Both the position numbers and the translations under genes were made by a program. Shown in pieces: positions 16,719-26,144 of a DNA stretch of 64,000 nt; the first letter of the stretch is position 1, and each line of letters opens with the position of its first letter. Source of the stretch: Natronorubrum bangense (GTDB taxonomy: Archaea; Halobacteriota; Halobacteria; Halobacteriales; Natrialbaceae); assembly GCF_004799645.1 (NCBI RefSeq), contig NZ_CP031305.1, forward strand, positions 992,001 through 1,056,000, given 5' to 3'. Under the pieces are notes generated by a model. That model made no database searches, was not told the DNA's origin, and worked only from the letters and a program-made list of their open reading frames with translations.

Positions 16719-17546
16719 TTAGGATTGATCGTGAACCCAGAACTCGTCGTCGACTGTGACCTCCTTTTTGAACAGCGGAACTTCGTCTTTCAGACGATTG
16801 ATTCCGTCTTCGACGGTTCGAAACGCCTCCTCGCGGTGGCCGGCGAGGATGACGACGAAGACGATATCTTCGCCGTCGGCGACGACGCCGGTCCGGTGGT
16901 AGAGTTCGACCTCGAACACGCCGTCACGTGCCTCGAGATCCGTCTCGAGAGCGGCCATCCGTTCGTCTGCGACGCCCTCGTACTTCTCGAACTCGAGATA
17001 CTGGGTGCGCGCGTCGTCCGCGTCGTCTTTCGCGCGAACCCGGCCGGTGAAGGTCGCGATCGCCCCCGATCGATCCGCCTGCGGCGAGCGTTTGACCCGG
17101 TCGACCAGCGACTCGAGCGTCTCGTGGGGCTCTGTCGCCTCGAGGGCGGTGATGATGGCGTCGACGTCGAGTTCGTTGGGCGTGTCGACGGCAGCGATGA
17201 CGCCATCGGCCTCGTCATCGCTCGAGCCAACGACGAGTTTCGGGTATCGAAGGTCGTCGACGCCGACGACGACCGCGTAGTCACAGGTTGGCGTCAGTTG
17301 ATCGAGCGCGTCCGCGACGTCCATCCCCGTTCCAGTGGCAGTCCAGTCGCCGTCGGCCCCGAGATCGTAGATGACGTCGCCGCCGACGGCCGTGGGTTCG
17401 TGGGCGTGCATCCCGTCTGCGATCGTCGCATCGTATCTGATGACGCCGACGCGTCCCTCCTGTGTGAGTCGATCGACGGTTCGGTCAACGATTCGATCGA
17501 GTCTGTCGCCGCTCGCGCCGTGGTCGAGGATACCGAGTACGTGCAT
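16719..17546 (-). CDS. moaE: Molybdopterin synthase large subunit MoaE with N-terminal MobB-like domain
   Basis: A 275-residue fusion. Residues about 140-275 are MoaE, which with a MoaD/SAMP1-type sulfur carrier turns precursor Z into molybdopterin: ATFTGRVRAKD, YLEFEKYEGVADERMAALE, HRTGVVADGEDIVFVVILAGHREEAF, and the Lys pair in PLFKKEVTVDDEFWVHD. The first 130 residues resemble MobB (MHVLGILDHGASGDRLDRIVDRTVDRL... GRVGVIRYD), but the nucleotide-binding P-loop is replaced by DHGASGDRL and should not bind GTP normally. Haloferax MoaE has a similar length and is joined to SAMP1. The JAMM desampylase at 8105 is a candidate to reverse that. Confidence 0.93.
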   Translation of the reverse strand: MHVLGILDHGASGDRLDRIVDRTVDRLTQEGRVGVIRYDATIADGMHAHEPTAVGGDVIYDLGADGDWTATGTGMDVADALDQLTPTCDYAVVVGVDDLRYPKLVVGSSDDEADGVIAAVDTPNELDVDAIITALEATEPHETLESLVDRVKRSPQADRSGAIATFTGRVRAKDDADDARTQYLEFEKYEGVADERMAALETDLEARDGVFEVELYHRTGVVADGEDIVFVVILAGHREEAFRTVEDGINRLKDEVPLFKKEVTVDDEFWVHDQS

Positions 17547-17654
17547 GACTGAGATATGGTGACGTTGGACTTTGTAGCTGTCGACGTCCAGAACCGTTCG
17601 CCGTGTCGCAATCGCTGGTGGGGGATTTTGCGCCTGGGTCGTGACGGTTCAGCC

Positions 17655-18695
17655 ATGGCGTGGCACATCGGCTTTACCGGCGATGTCATGCTCGGTCGAC
17701 TGGTAAACGAGCGACAGCGCCAGAAATCCGTCGACGCCGTCTGGGGGTCTGTCCTCGAGCGGCTCTGTGAACTCGATGGCCTCGTGATCAACCTCGAGTG
17801 TTGTCTCTCGACTCGCGGCCGACAGTGGCAACGGACCTATCGCCCGTTTCATTTCCGTGCCGATCCAGAGTGGGCGATTCCCGCGCTCGAGCGTGCTGGT
17901 GTCGACTGCTGTGCGCTCGCGAACAACCACGTTCTCGACTACGAGGAGGTCGCCTTGCGCGATACCCTCGAGCACCTCGATTCGGCCGGGATTGCCCACA
18001 CCGGGGCCGGCGAAACGATCGACGAGGCACTCGAGCCGGCGGTCGTCTCGATCGACGGTCTTGAGGTCGCCATCGTCGCGTTTACCGACAACACGCCGGA
18101 GTACGCAGCCGACGAGGACTCACCGGGAACGGCCTGGATCGAGGTCGACGACTGGCAACGCGACTCGAGCACTCGGACTGCGTCCGGCGACGGTGTCGAA
18201 CACGAAGCGACACGCCAGCGCGTCCGGGAGGCACTCGAGCGAGCACGCGCGCACAATCCCGACCTACTGGTTGCCTCGCTCCACTTGGGGCCGAACATGG
18301 TCACGGAGCCACCCGACGCCTTCCGGGCGTTTGCCCACTGGCTGGTCGAGGCAGGCGTCGATCTGATCCACGGCCATAGCGCCCACGTCTTTCAGGGAGT
18401 CGAGGTCTACGCGGGAGTGCCCATCATCTACGATGCGGGTGATTTCGTCGACGATTATTCGGTCGACGACGAGTTGCGCAACGACCGCGGATTTCTGTTC
18501 GAGCTGACGGTGACAGCCGACCGAACGCCGACAGAACTGCGACTGCATCCGACCGAAATCAGCGACTGTGCAGTCCACGAGGCAAGTCCGGGTGCAGCCG
18601 AGTGGTCCCGCGAGCGGATGCGAGAACTGTCCGAACCGTTCGGAACCGAGTTCGAACGTGACGGTGATGGGCTCGTTCTCTCGCTCGAGTCGTAG
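17655..18695 (+). CDS. CapA-family protein (poly-gamma-glutamate synthesis type, calcineurin-like fold)
   Basis: A 346-residue protein of the CapA group. Metal-binding motifs are visible: FTGDVMLGR at 7-15, VINLECCLS, CALANNHVLDYE, and the late GHSAHVFQGVEVY. Bacterial CapA takes part in making or exporting poly-gamma-glutamate capsules, but many archaeal members are free-standing and probably act as metallophosphoesterases. No capB or capC gene is near. There is no signal peptide. The ATG at 17655 was chosen because the first strand starts there and a T-rich TATA-like element lies about 30 nt upstream. Confidence 0.88.
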   Translation: MAWHIGFTGDVMLGRLVNERQRQKSVDAVWGSVLERLCELDGLVINLECCLSTRGRQWQRTYRPFHFRADPEWAIPALERAGVDCCALANNHVLDYEEVALRDTLEHLDSAGIAHTGAGETIDEALEPAVVSIDGLEVAIVAFTDNTPEYAADEDSPGTAWIEVDDWQRDSSTRTASGDGVEHEATRQRVREALERARAHNPDLLVASLHLGPNMVTEPPDAFRAFAHWLVEAGVDLIHGHSAHVFQGVEVYAGVPIIYDAGDFVDDYSVDDELRNDRGFLFELTVTADRTPTELRLHPTEISDCAVHEASPGAAEWSRERMRELSEPFGTEFERDGDGLVLSLES

Positions 18696-18854
18696 CCACG
18701 TCCAACACTCGAGCTGTCACGTCGCCTCTCTTGGATCGCGAGGGAACGCCGTCGCGACGGATCCCCGAGAACTGGTCCCATGGTGGTGTAAGACTCGCGT
18801 AGTGCCGGACAGTTGGCAACCCTTAAGATTGGCTCGCGGTTACACCGCTGTAGT

Positions 18855-19580
18855 ATGAAAGTGGTCGTCTCTATCGGCGGAAGCGTACTCGTGCCTGAAC
18901 CCGGGGCGGATCGGGTCGCCGAACACGCTGCCGTCGTCGAAGACCTCGTCGAGGACGGCTGTCGTGTCGGTGCTGTCGTCGGTGGCGGCGGCGTCGCGCG
19001 TGAGTATATCGGTGCCGCTCGCAATCTGGGAGCAAACGAGATCGAACTCGATCAGCTCGGGATCGATGTCACCCGGCTCAACGCACGCCTGTTGATCACC
19101 GCACTCAGCGAGGATTCGGTGACTGCACCGGCAAAAAACTACGACGAAGCCGGCGAGGCGCTTCGCAGAGGTGACATCTGTGTCATGGGCGGTGTTGCCC
19201 CAGCACAGACGACCGACGCCGTCGGTGCGGCCCTTGCAGAGTACGTCGACGCCGACTTGCTCGTCTATGCGACGAGCGTTCCCGGTGTCTACAGCGACGA
19301 TCCGAACGAGAACGACGACGCGACGAAGTTCATGGAGCTTTCGGCCGCAGAGCTCGTCGACGTGATCGCCGACCTCGAGATGAACGCCGGTGCGTCCTCG
19401 CCTGTCGATTTGCTGGCGGCAAAGATCATTCAGCGCTCGGGAATGCGAACGATCGTTCTCGACGGCACCGATCCGGACCGGATCGCGCGTGCAGTTCGGT
19501 TTGGCGATCACGAAGGGACGGACATTCTTCCCGAAGGTGCCGGCGAAGAACCGACCTACTGGGCACAGAACGAACGATGA
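18855..19580 (+). CDS. pyrH: Uridylate kinase
   Basis: A 241-residue amino-acid-kinase-fold enzyme that phosphorylates UMP to UDP. Landmarks are MKVVVSIGGSVLVPE at the N-terminus, VVGGGGVAREYI, DQLGIDVTRLNARLL, VMGGVAPAQTTDAVGAALAEY and VYSDDPNENDDA. This is the short archaeal PyrH type. The start at 18855 matches the family N-terminus, and a CCCTTAAG element lies about 30 nt upstream. The gene overlaps lysS by 4 nt (ATGA), so the pair is translationally coupled. Confidence 0.95.
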   Translation: MKVVVSIGGSVLVPEPGADRVAEHAAVVEDLVEDGCRVGAVVGGGGVAREYIGAARNLGANEIELDQLGIDVTRLNARLLITALSEDSVTAPAKNYDEAGEALRRGDICVMGGVAPAQTTDAVGAALAEYVDADLLVYATSVPGVYSDDPNENDDATKFMELSAAELVDVIADLEMNAGASSPVDLLAAKIIQRSGMRTIVLDGTDPDRIARAVRFGDHEGTDILPEGAGEEPTYWAQNER

Positions 19581-21271
19581 GCGGCGACGACGCTCCTGAC
19601 TCCGCAGCCGAACGGGACGTCGAGAGTCCCTACACCCTTCAGCGCGAAGATGGCGATGACACACGCCATGCCTTCTGGGCGGATACCGTCGCGGATCGAG
19701 TAGCGAACCGAGAACCCGACGAGCCGATCGTCGTCAAAGGCGGCATCTCGCCGTCGGGCGTCCCGCACCTCGGCAACGTCAACGAGATTATGCGTGGCTA
19801 CTACGTCGCCGAAGCCCTGCGCGAGCGCGGCCACGAGGTCCGACAGGTCTTCACCGCTGACGACCGCGACCCGCTGCGTGGGCTTCCGCGAACGCTCTGT
19901 GATCTCGAGGGGAACCTCGTCGATCTCGGCGAGGTCGATGCAGGTGCGCTCGGACGCAATCTCGGCGCGCCCTACACCGACATTCCGGATCCCTTCGGCT
20001 GCTGTGACTCGTATGGCGACCACTTCTCGACGATCATCCAGGACAGCGCCGACGCGCTCAACGTTCCGATCGAACTGATCTCGAACACGGAACTGTACGA
20101 GAACGGCGATCTCGAAGACGTCACCCGTTACGTGCTCGAGAATCAGGATCGCGCACGCGAGGTCCTGGCTGCCTACCAGGACAAAGTCGACGAAGACTAC
20201 GTCCCGTTCAACCCGATCTGTGCGGAGTGTGGCAAGGTGACCGAGACCGTTACGAGCGTCGATCTCGAGGGCGAGACACCGACCGTCGACTACCGCTGTA
20301 CCGACATGGATGCCGGCGATCAGACGATCGATGGCTGTGGCCATGAGGGGACGGCGACCCTGCGCGAAGGGAAGATGCCCTGGCGCTTCGAGTGGCCCGC
20401 CCAGTGGCAGGTCCTCGGTGTCGACTTCGAGCCCTTCGGCAAGGACCACGCCGAAGGCTCCTGGCCAAGCGGCCAGGACGTCGCGCGCAACGTCCTCGAG
20501 ATCGAGCCGCCCGTCCCGATGGTCTACGAGTGGTTCACCCTCGACGGTGAGCCCTTCTCGTCGTCGGCTGGCAACGTCATCCTCGTCTCGGACGTGCTCG
20601 AGTTGTTAGAGCCCGAGGTGCTGCGCTATTTCTTCGCGAAAGACCCCTCGAAGGCGCGAGACTTCAGCATCGAGCGCCTCGATCAGCTGGTCGACGAGTT
20701 CGACCGCCTCGAGGCGATCTACTTCGATGAGATCGATGCGAGCGAGGACGAACAAGCGTTCGCCGATCGCGTCTACCCGCTCGTGGTCGAAGAGCCGCGA
20801 GAAGATCGCATTCGACTGCCGTACACCTTCGCGGCGGTGCTTGGAATGACCGACGATCCCGACCTGCGCGAGGAGATCGCTCGGCGAGAGGGGCACATCC
20901 CTGACGACGCTCCCGAGTGGGCGATCGACGGGGCACTCAAGCGCGTCGAACAGGCCCGCAACTGGGCCCGACGAACTGAAAACGAGTTCGACTACGAACT
21001 CAAGCGCTCGGCCATTCCGGACCACGAGTTCGACGACGCGACCGAAGACGCACTCGCAGACCTCGCAGAGTTCATCGAGGAGGGCCACGAACCAGACGAG
21101 ATTCAGGGCGAAATCTACGAGACGGCGCGACGTCACGACGTCGACGTCGGTGAGTTCTTCAGTGCCGGCTATCGGCTCTTCTTCGACGAGTCTCAGGGGC
21201 CAAAGCTCGGCTCGTTCCTTGCGAAAGTCGACCGTGAATTCGTCGTCGCCCGACTCCGCCGAGAACGGTAA
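19577..21271 (+). CDS. lysS: Lysyl-tRNA synthetase, class I
   Basis: A 564-residue class I LysRS, the form used by most euryarchaea instead of the class II enzyme. The HIGH-type motif is PHLGNVNEI (about residue 62), the KMSKS-type motif is SSSAGNV, and a Cys-x2-Cys pair with a partner Cys (CAECGKV, DGCGHEG) suggests a zinc-binding insertion. The C-terminal part is helical and binds the anticodon. It overlaps pyrH by 4 nt. Confidence 0.97.
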   Translation: MSGDDAPDSAAERDVESPYTLQREDGDDTRHAFWADTVADRVANREPDEPIVVKGGISPSGVPHLGNVNEIMRGYYVAEALRERGHEVRQVFTADDRDPLRGLPRTLCDLEGNLVDLGEVDAGALGRNLGAPYTDIPDPFGCCDSYGDHFSTIIQDSADALNVPIELISNTELYENGDLEDVTRYVLENQDRAREVLAAYQDKVDEDYVPFNPICAECGKVTETVTSVDLEGETPTVDYRCTDMDAGDQTIDGCGHEGTATLREGKMPWRFEWPAQWQVLGVDFEPFGKDHAEGSWPSGQDVARNVLEIEPPVPMVYEWFTLDGEPFSSSAGNVILVSDVLELLEPEVLRYFFAKDPSKARDFSIERLDQLVDEFDRLEAIYFDEIDASEDEQAFADRVYPLVVEEPREDRIRLPYTFAAVLGMTDDPDLREEIARREGHIPDDAPEWAIDGALKRVEQARNWARRTENEFDYELKRSAIPDHEFDDATEDALADLAEFIEEGHEPDEIQGEIYETARRHDVDVGEFFSAGYRLFFDESQGPKLGSFLAKVDREFVVARLRRER

Positions 21272-21347
21272 CACAGACGACTGGTCGGTCATCTGACCGA
21301 CTTGATAGACAAAAGCCCTTTGAGAACGCCGCTCGGACATACGATCG

Positions 21348-23174
21348 ATGGATCACGGTTCCCCCGCTGTCGTCTCGGTTCCCGAACTCTTCGGCTCTGA
21401 GCTGGCGACGTGGACTCTCATCGGCCTGCTCATCTACTGGCTTGGCGTTATTGCACTCCGAAGAGCTGATCTCTTGCCGGAGTACGTCGGGACCCAGGGT
21501 CCGATTCTTACGTTCCACACCAAACGCGGTCGGGAGTTTCTCGACCGACTCTCGGGTCCGAAACGGTTCTGGCGTGCGTGGGCAAACGTTGGCGTCGGCA
21601 TCGCAATCGTCGTGATGGTGGCCATGTTCGTTCTCCTCCTCCTTGCAGCGATCTCTGCAGTCACGTCACCACAGCCAACTGGTTCCGGCGTCCAACAGCC
21701 CCGTAACGTGACGCCGATTCCCGGTGTTAACGACTTCCTCCCGCTGTCTGCAACGCCCGGGATCGTCGTCGGACTCCTCGTTGGACTGGTCGTCCACGAG
21801 GGCGGCCACGGCCTGCTCTGTCGCGTCGAGGATATCGGCATCAACTCGATGGGCGTCGCGATGCTTGCGATCATCCCATTCGGTGCGTTCGTCGAACCCG
21901 ACCAGGAGAGCAGCCGAAAGGCCTCGAGGGGCGGGCAGACTCGTATGTTTGCGGCGGGCGTCACCAACAACTTCGCGGTCTCGTTGCTCGTCTTCGCACT
22001 TCTCTTTGGGCCGATTGCCGGCGCGATTGCCGTCGCCCCCGGCGCTTCAGTCGGCGGCGTTGCGCCCGACTCGTCTGCTGATGCCGCAGGGATCGAACCT
22101 AACGACCGGATCACCGCCGTCGATGGCGAGGCCGTCGAGACGAACGACGACCTTGCCGACCGCCTCGAGGCCGCGGCTGGTGACCAGATCACGATCGAAC
22201 TCAACGGCGAGGAAACCGTTACTGTCGATCGCTCGTTGCTCGTCACCACTGCAATGGAGAACGGGCCGGCAGATGTCTCGGCTGGTGACACGATCATCGC
22301 CGTCAACGGCCAGCAGGTGGCAACCGAAAGCGGCTTTTTTGATGCTGTCGGCGACGACGAACGCGTCACGCTGACGACCGAAAACGCAGCCGGCGAGCAG
22401 GACGAACGCGAGGTGGCGATCGGTGCCGCCGTCGAAGTCAGTGACGATGGGCCACTTGCGGCTGCAACTGGCCAAACTGACGAGACGTTCGTCATCACCG
22501 AATTCGACGGCGAGCGAACACACTCGTATGCGGAACTCGGCTCGCTGCTCGAGGAGAGCGAGCCCGGTGACGAGGTCTCGGTCGTGGGCTACTTCGGCGA
22601 CGACCGCGAGGAGCACGAAGTCACACTCGACGACCATCCGCGTGAAGACAGCGGCTTCCTCGGGATCTTCGCGAATCAGGGCATCTCCGGCTTCGAGGTC
22701 AGCGATATCGGCGTCCAGCTCTACCCTGCAGAGGAGTACCTGTCGATCCTCGGCGGGAACGGCGGCGACGGTGGCGCGACGGACTCCTTTTTCGGCAAGA
22801 TCGGGCTGGCGATCTTCCTGCCAGTGATCGGTGTGATCGGGCTTCTCCCGTTCAACTTCGCTGGCTTCACTGGCGGTGTCGAAAACTTCTATGAGGTGCA
22901 GGGCTCGCTGGCCGCACTCGGCGACAGCACCGTCTTTATCGTCGCGAACCTGCTGTTCTGGACCGGCTGGATCAACGTCCAACTCGGCTTTTTCAACTGC
23001 ATTCCGGCGTTCCCACTCGACGGCGGCCACATCTTGCGGACGAGCACCGAGGCCGTCGTCTCGAGACTGCCCATCGAGGCGACCCGTGGCCACGTGCGGA
23101 CGGTGACGACGACGATCGGGCTAACGATGCTCGTCAGCTTCCTGACGATGCTGTTCCTGCCCTTCCTGCTCTAG
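21348..23174 (+). CDS. Site-2 protease family membrane metalloprotease with PDZ region
   Basis: A 608-residue M50 protease, larger than the one at 14894. Membrane segments lie at about 22-38 and 82-105 and around the active site HEGGH at 150-154; FPLDGGH near the C-terminus gives the third metal ligand. Between them is a long extracytoplasmic part with a PDZ-like domain (about 225-300: GGVAPDSSADAAGIEPNDRITAVDGEAVETNDDL) and a second PDZ-like segment (GPADVSAGDTIIAVNGQQV). PDZ domains in RseP relatives gate substrate access. The substrate is unknown. Confidence 0.93.
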   Translation: MDHGSPAVVSVPELFGSELATWTLIGLLIYWLGVIALRRADLLPEYVGTQGPILTFHTKRGREFLDRLSGPKRFWRAWANVGVGIAIVVMVAMFVLLLLAAISAVTSPQPTGSGVQQPRNVTPIPGVNDFLPLSATPGIVVGLLVGLVVHEGGHGLLCRVEDIGINSMGVAMLAIIPFGAFVEPDQESSRKASRGGQTRMFAAGVTNNFAVSLLVFALLFGPIAGAIAVAPGASVGGVAPDSSADAAGIEPNDRITAVDGEAVETNDDLADRLEAAAGDQITIELNGEETVTVDRSLLVTTAMENGPADVSAGDTIIAVNGQQVATESGFFDAVGDDERVTLTTENAAGEQDEREVAIGAAVEVSDDGPLAAATGQTDETFVITEFDGERTHSYAELGSLLEESEPGDEVSVVGYFGDDREEHEVTLDDHPREDSGFLGIFANQGISGFEVSDIGVQLYPAEEYLSILGGNGGDGGATDSFFGKIGLAIFLPVIGVIGLLPFNFAGFTGGVENFYEVQGSLAALGDSTVFIVANLLFWTGWINVQLGFFNCIPAFPLDGGHILRTSTEAVVSRLPIEATRGHVRTVTTTIGLTMLVSFLTMLFLPFLL

Positions 23175-23322
23175 GCGTTCTAGGTTTCGGTCTGTTTGCT
23201 TTCGCGTGAGCATCGTGATCCTCGAGCCAGTCGTGCTCTCGACTCGGAGCGATAGGCCCCGGGTTCGAGGGGTGCTGGGAAGAAGCAGTTCCTTCTTGTC
23301 GGTTGCCTTCTAACCGTCGACT

Positions 23323-24831
23323 ATGGAACGACGGACACCACCGCGAACGAAAGAGGGCTGGTACATCCTACACGACTTCCGAACGGTCGACTGGGACGCG
23401 TGGCGGGATGCACCTGATCACGTCCGTGAACGGGCACTCGAGGAGGGCGCGGCGTTTCTCGCCGACTGCGAGGACGTCACGGACGCCGAAGACGGCGATT
23501 CGGGGCTGTTCGCCATGCTCGGCCACGAGACCGACCTGCTGTGTATGCACATTCGACCGACGATGGCCGACGTCGAACAACTCGAGCGGCGGTTCAACCA
23601 GACCGCGTTTGCCGAGTTTACCGAGCAGACTGATTCGTACGTTTCGGTTGCGGAGGTCTCCGACTACGTCACCGACGCCTACTTCGAGGAAGACGAGGAG
23701 GTCGAAAGTGCTGGCCTCTCCCGATACTTAGAGCAGAAGCTCTACCCACAGATTCCCGACGCGGAGTACGTCAACTTCTATCCGATGGAAAAGCGCCGCC
23801 AGCCCGAACACAACTGGTACGACCTGCCGTTCGAGCAGCGCTCGGAGCATATGAGCTCCCATGGCGACATCGGCCGCAGCTACGGTGGGAAAGTCAGCCA
23901 GATCACCGCCGGGAGCATCGGCTTCGACGACTACGAGTGGAGTGTCTCCCTGTTTGCGGACGACCCCGCGAACATCAAGAATCTGCTCGCCGAGATGCGC
24001 TTTGATCCATCGACATCGAAGTACGCCGAGTTCGGTCGGTTCTACGTCGGCCGACGATTCGAACCCGCCGACCTCGACGCGTACATGGCCGGTGATGCCG
24101 TCCCGGCCGAAGCGGATGCAGACGACACGAGCGCCCACCCACACGCCGAGGGACACCACGGCGACGCCGATAGTGAGGGCCACGGCCATGGCAGCGGCGA
24201 CGGCCATGCGGGCGGCTCGAAGCGTGCAGACGACGAAGAGGTCCGCAGCGAACTCGAGGACCTGGGCGTCTATGCAGGCAAACCACACGGCGAGGACGTC
24301 CACGCGGTCGTCCTCTACTCGGCGGCGGACCCAGACGAGCTGTTCGAGGAGGTCGATGGACTGCGGACGAACTTCGACCACTACGATACACACGTCAAGA
24401 CCGCGGTCTACGAGTCCGAATCGGGAGCCGACGACGCCGAGACGGCGATCGTCAGTCTCTGGGAAACCGAACGCGCCGCGAACACGGCAGCCGGCTTCCT
24501 TGCAGATCTCCCCGAAATCGTCCGACAGGCGGGCGACGACGAGGACGACTCCTGGGGGACGATGGGGATGTTCTACACCGTCAAGCCGGACCACCGCGAG
24601 GACTTCACTGGCGTCTTCGAGGATGCGGCCACACTCCTCGCCGACATGGACGGCCACCGCAAGACCGACCTGCTGGCAAACCGTGAAGACGAAAACGACA
24701 TGTTCATCGCCAGTCGGTGGGACTCCCGTGAGGACGCCATGCAGTTCTTCCGCAGCGATGCGTTCTCGGAGGCCGTCGAGTTCGGTCGCGACATCCTGAC
24801 CGACCGGCCACGACACGTCTTCCTCGCCTGA
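23323..24831 (+). CDS. pitA: PitA-type heme protein: chlorite-dismutase-like domain fused to a monooxygenase-like domain
   Basis: A 502-residue fusion. Residues 1 to about 255 are a Cld/HemQ-type domain (GWYILHDFRTVDW, YVNFYPMEKRR, WYDLPFEQRSEHMSSHGDIGRSYGGKV). A linker of about 40 residues is full of His, Gly and Asp. Residues about 310-502 form an antibiotic-biosynthesis-monooxygenase-like ferredoxin fold (HAVVLYSAADPDELFEEVDGLR, FIASRWDSREDAMQFF). Haloferax PitA has this layout. HemQ-like members decarboxylate coproheme to heme, so a role in heme synthesis is more likely than chlorite breakdown; the histidine-rich linker may hold metal or heme. It is monocistronic. Confidence 0.9.
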   Translation: MERRTPPRTKEGWYILHDFRTVDWDAWRDAPDHVRERALEEGAAFLADCEDVTDAEDGDSGLFAMLGHETDLLCMHIRPTMADVEQLERRFNQTAFAEFTEQTDSYVSVAEVSDYVTDAYFEEDEEVESAGLSRYLEQKLYPQIPDAEYVNFYPMEKRRQPEHNWYDLPFEQRSEHMSSHGDIGRSYGGKVSQITAGSIGFDDYEWSVSLFADDPANIKNLLAEMRFDPSTSKYAEFGRFYVGRRFEPADLDAYMAGDAVPAEADADDTSAHPHAEGHHGDADSEGHGHGSGDGHAGGSKRADDEEVRSELEDLGVYAGKPHGEDVHAVVLYSAADPDELFEEVDGLRTNFDHYDTHVKTAVYESESGADDAETAIVSLWETERAANTAAGFLADLPEIVRQAGDDEDDSWGTMGMFYTVKPDHREDFTGVFEDAATLLADMDGHRKTDLLANREDENDMFIASRWDSREDAMQFFRSDAFSEAVEFGRDILTDRPRHVFLA

Positions 24832-24911
24832 GACAGCGTCGACGCGTCGCTGTTCGACCGTTCTCGGTCGTATTTTTTCAGCGACTCACCGCTCGAGTGA
24901 TCGTCTCGCTC

Positions 24912-25082
24912 TTATCGCTCGTCGTAGAAAAAGTAGCCAGCAACGCCCGCAAGCCCCAGCACGAGCGTAATATACGGCCAGTTGCCGGCGTCGTGGTCGG
25001 TCAGTGCGGCGTGTGCGGTGACGAAGATCGCAAAGCCGATGTGTGCGACGAGCGTCGCGGCGAGAAACGCAGCGAGATCCAT
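24912..25082 (-). CDS. Small haloarchaeal membrane protein (56 aa)
   Basis: A 56-residue protein with two membrane segments, LAAFLAATLVAHIGFAIFVTAHAAL and ITLVLGLAGVAGYFFY, ending in a charged DER tail. It is too short for standard ORF filters and sits inside a longer frame, but the two clean hydrophobic helices separated by a polar turn (TDHDAGNWPY) look genuine. The ATG at 25082 immediately precedes the first helix. It is divergent from the lipoprotein at 25170, 87 nt away. I do not know its function. Confidence 0.65.
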   Translation of the reverse strand: MDLAAFLAATLVAHIGFAIFVTAHAALTDHDAGNWPYITLVLGLAGVAGYFFYDER

Positions 25083-25169
25083 CACCCGGAAGATTCGACG
25101 TGCCGGTAATAGCCGTTTCGGACCGGGCTGGCGAAAGGTACTCCAAAGCACTCCACGAACATTTCGACA

Positions 25170-25625
25170 GTGAAACGACGTGCGTTCCTCGCAGCCGCAA
25201 CGTCGATTGCGCTCGCTGGCTGTGCGACCCGTCTCGGGCTCGCCGACCGCGTCGAGATCGATCAGCAGACCGTTCGTGGATACCCCGCGGACGAAGCCGA
25301 CCCGATCGATGTGGCTGTGAGACGATACGACCCTGCTGACGGGCCGTACTATGAGGATGCGCTCCACGAGTTGCTGGCCGACGACCTCGATGCAGACGAC
25401 CCACTCGAAATTTCGGACCGACTCGCAGCGCGTCTCGAGTCCGAGTTCGAAAGTGTCGAGTACAGGATCCGTGGCTGTGACGTCGACGGCGGCGACTGTC
25501 GACAGACGACGCTCGTCCGATCGGATTTCAACGATCTCGAGGCCGGAGATATCGCTGACCTCGTCGTTCGAAGCTCCGGTGCAGGGCTGCTCTCCGTCCA
25601 CGAGTCACATGAGCAGCGTCGCTGA
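25170..25625 (+). CDS. Tat-type lipoprotein of unknown function
   Basis: A 151-residue protein beginning at a GTG codon with MKRRAFLAAATSIALAGC: twin arginines followed by a lipobox, so it should be exported by Tat, lipidated at Cys18 and anchored outside the cell. The mature part is acidic and contains two cysteines (RIRGCDVDGGDCRQ) that could form a disulfide. I recognise no domain. The GTG start was chosen because it puts the arginines at residues 3-4. It is divergent from the small membrane protein and convergent with the DUF5611 gene. Confidence 0.75.
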   Translation: MKRRAFLAAATSIALAGCATRLGLADRVEIDQQTVRGYPADEADPIDVAVRRYDPADGPYYEDALHELLADDLDADDPLEISDRLAARLESEFESVEYRIRGCDVDGGDCRQTTLVRSDFNDLEAGDIADLVVRSSGAGLLSVHESHEQRR

Positions 25626-25669
25626 TCAGTATGCTGTCCGCGTGTTGTGGATAACTCGAACAGTGGGCC

Positions 25670-26053
25670 TTAGAAGTCGTGATCCGGATCGTCTTCGACC
25701 TTCCGTTTCATCGACTCACGACGGGACTTGGCGTCACGGCCGGTCGCCTCGAGCAGGAAGCTGTTTTTCGCGTCGACGGCCTCACCGGCGGCCTCGAGTT
25801 CGTCGGGGCCGAGTTCGGTTGGGTCGCGTTCGTAGAACTCGACGCCGAGTTTGTCCTTCTTGCCGGAGTACTCGACGGCGCCGACGACGACCTTTTCGAA
25901 GACGGGGTTGTCGGGTTCGCCGATGACGTAGAGATCGCTCCCCTTGAACTCCTCAGTCCCAGTGATCGGACCGAAGTAGTCCTCGACTGTCGCTTCCATG
26001 TCGGGGATTCGCTCCTCGAGATACTCTCCGCGGCGCATCTTGTACTCTTTCAT
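25670..26053 (-). CDS. DUF5611-type haloarchaeal protein
   Basis: A 127-residue cytoplasmic protein: MKEYKMRRGEYLEERIPDMEATVEDYFGPITGTEEFKGSDLYVIGEPDNPVFEKVVVGAVEYSG then a charged C-terminal helix. The pattern fits the archaeal DUF5611 family, a small alpha/beta domain without known function. The ATG at 26053 was preferred over the frame from 26344, which runs back into the zinc-ribbon gene, because AGGTAAACAG about 28 nt upstream could be its TATA element. Confidence 0.8.
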   Translation of the reverse strand: MKEYKMRRGEYLEERIPDMEATVEDYFGPITGTEEFKGSDLYVIGEPDNPVFEKVVVGAVEYSGKKDKLGVEFYERDPTELGPDELEAAGEAVDAKNSFLLEATGRDAKSRRESMKRKVEDDPDHDF

Positions 26054-26144
26054 GGATTGGAGATACACGGCGGACTGTTTACCTCTTTTCATAGCCGGCG
26101 TCGCGAAGGTCGAGTTTTGCCGGCAGTGAAGGCCGGGATGCCAA

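Noticed and set aside
16429..16722. Plus-strand frame of 97 codons in the AT-rich island
   Set aside because: Lacks the acidic composition of haloarchaeal proteins and overlaps the ends of two good genes.
16725..17552. Plus-strand frame of 275 codons opposite moaE
   Set aside because: Mirror of the MobB-MoaE fusion, which has family motifs.
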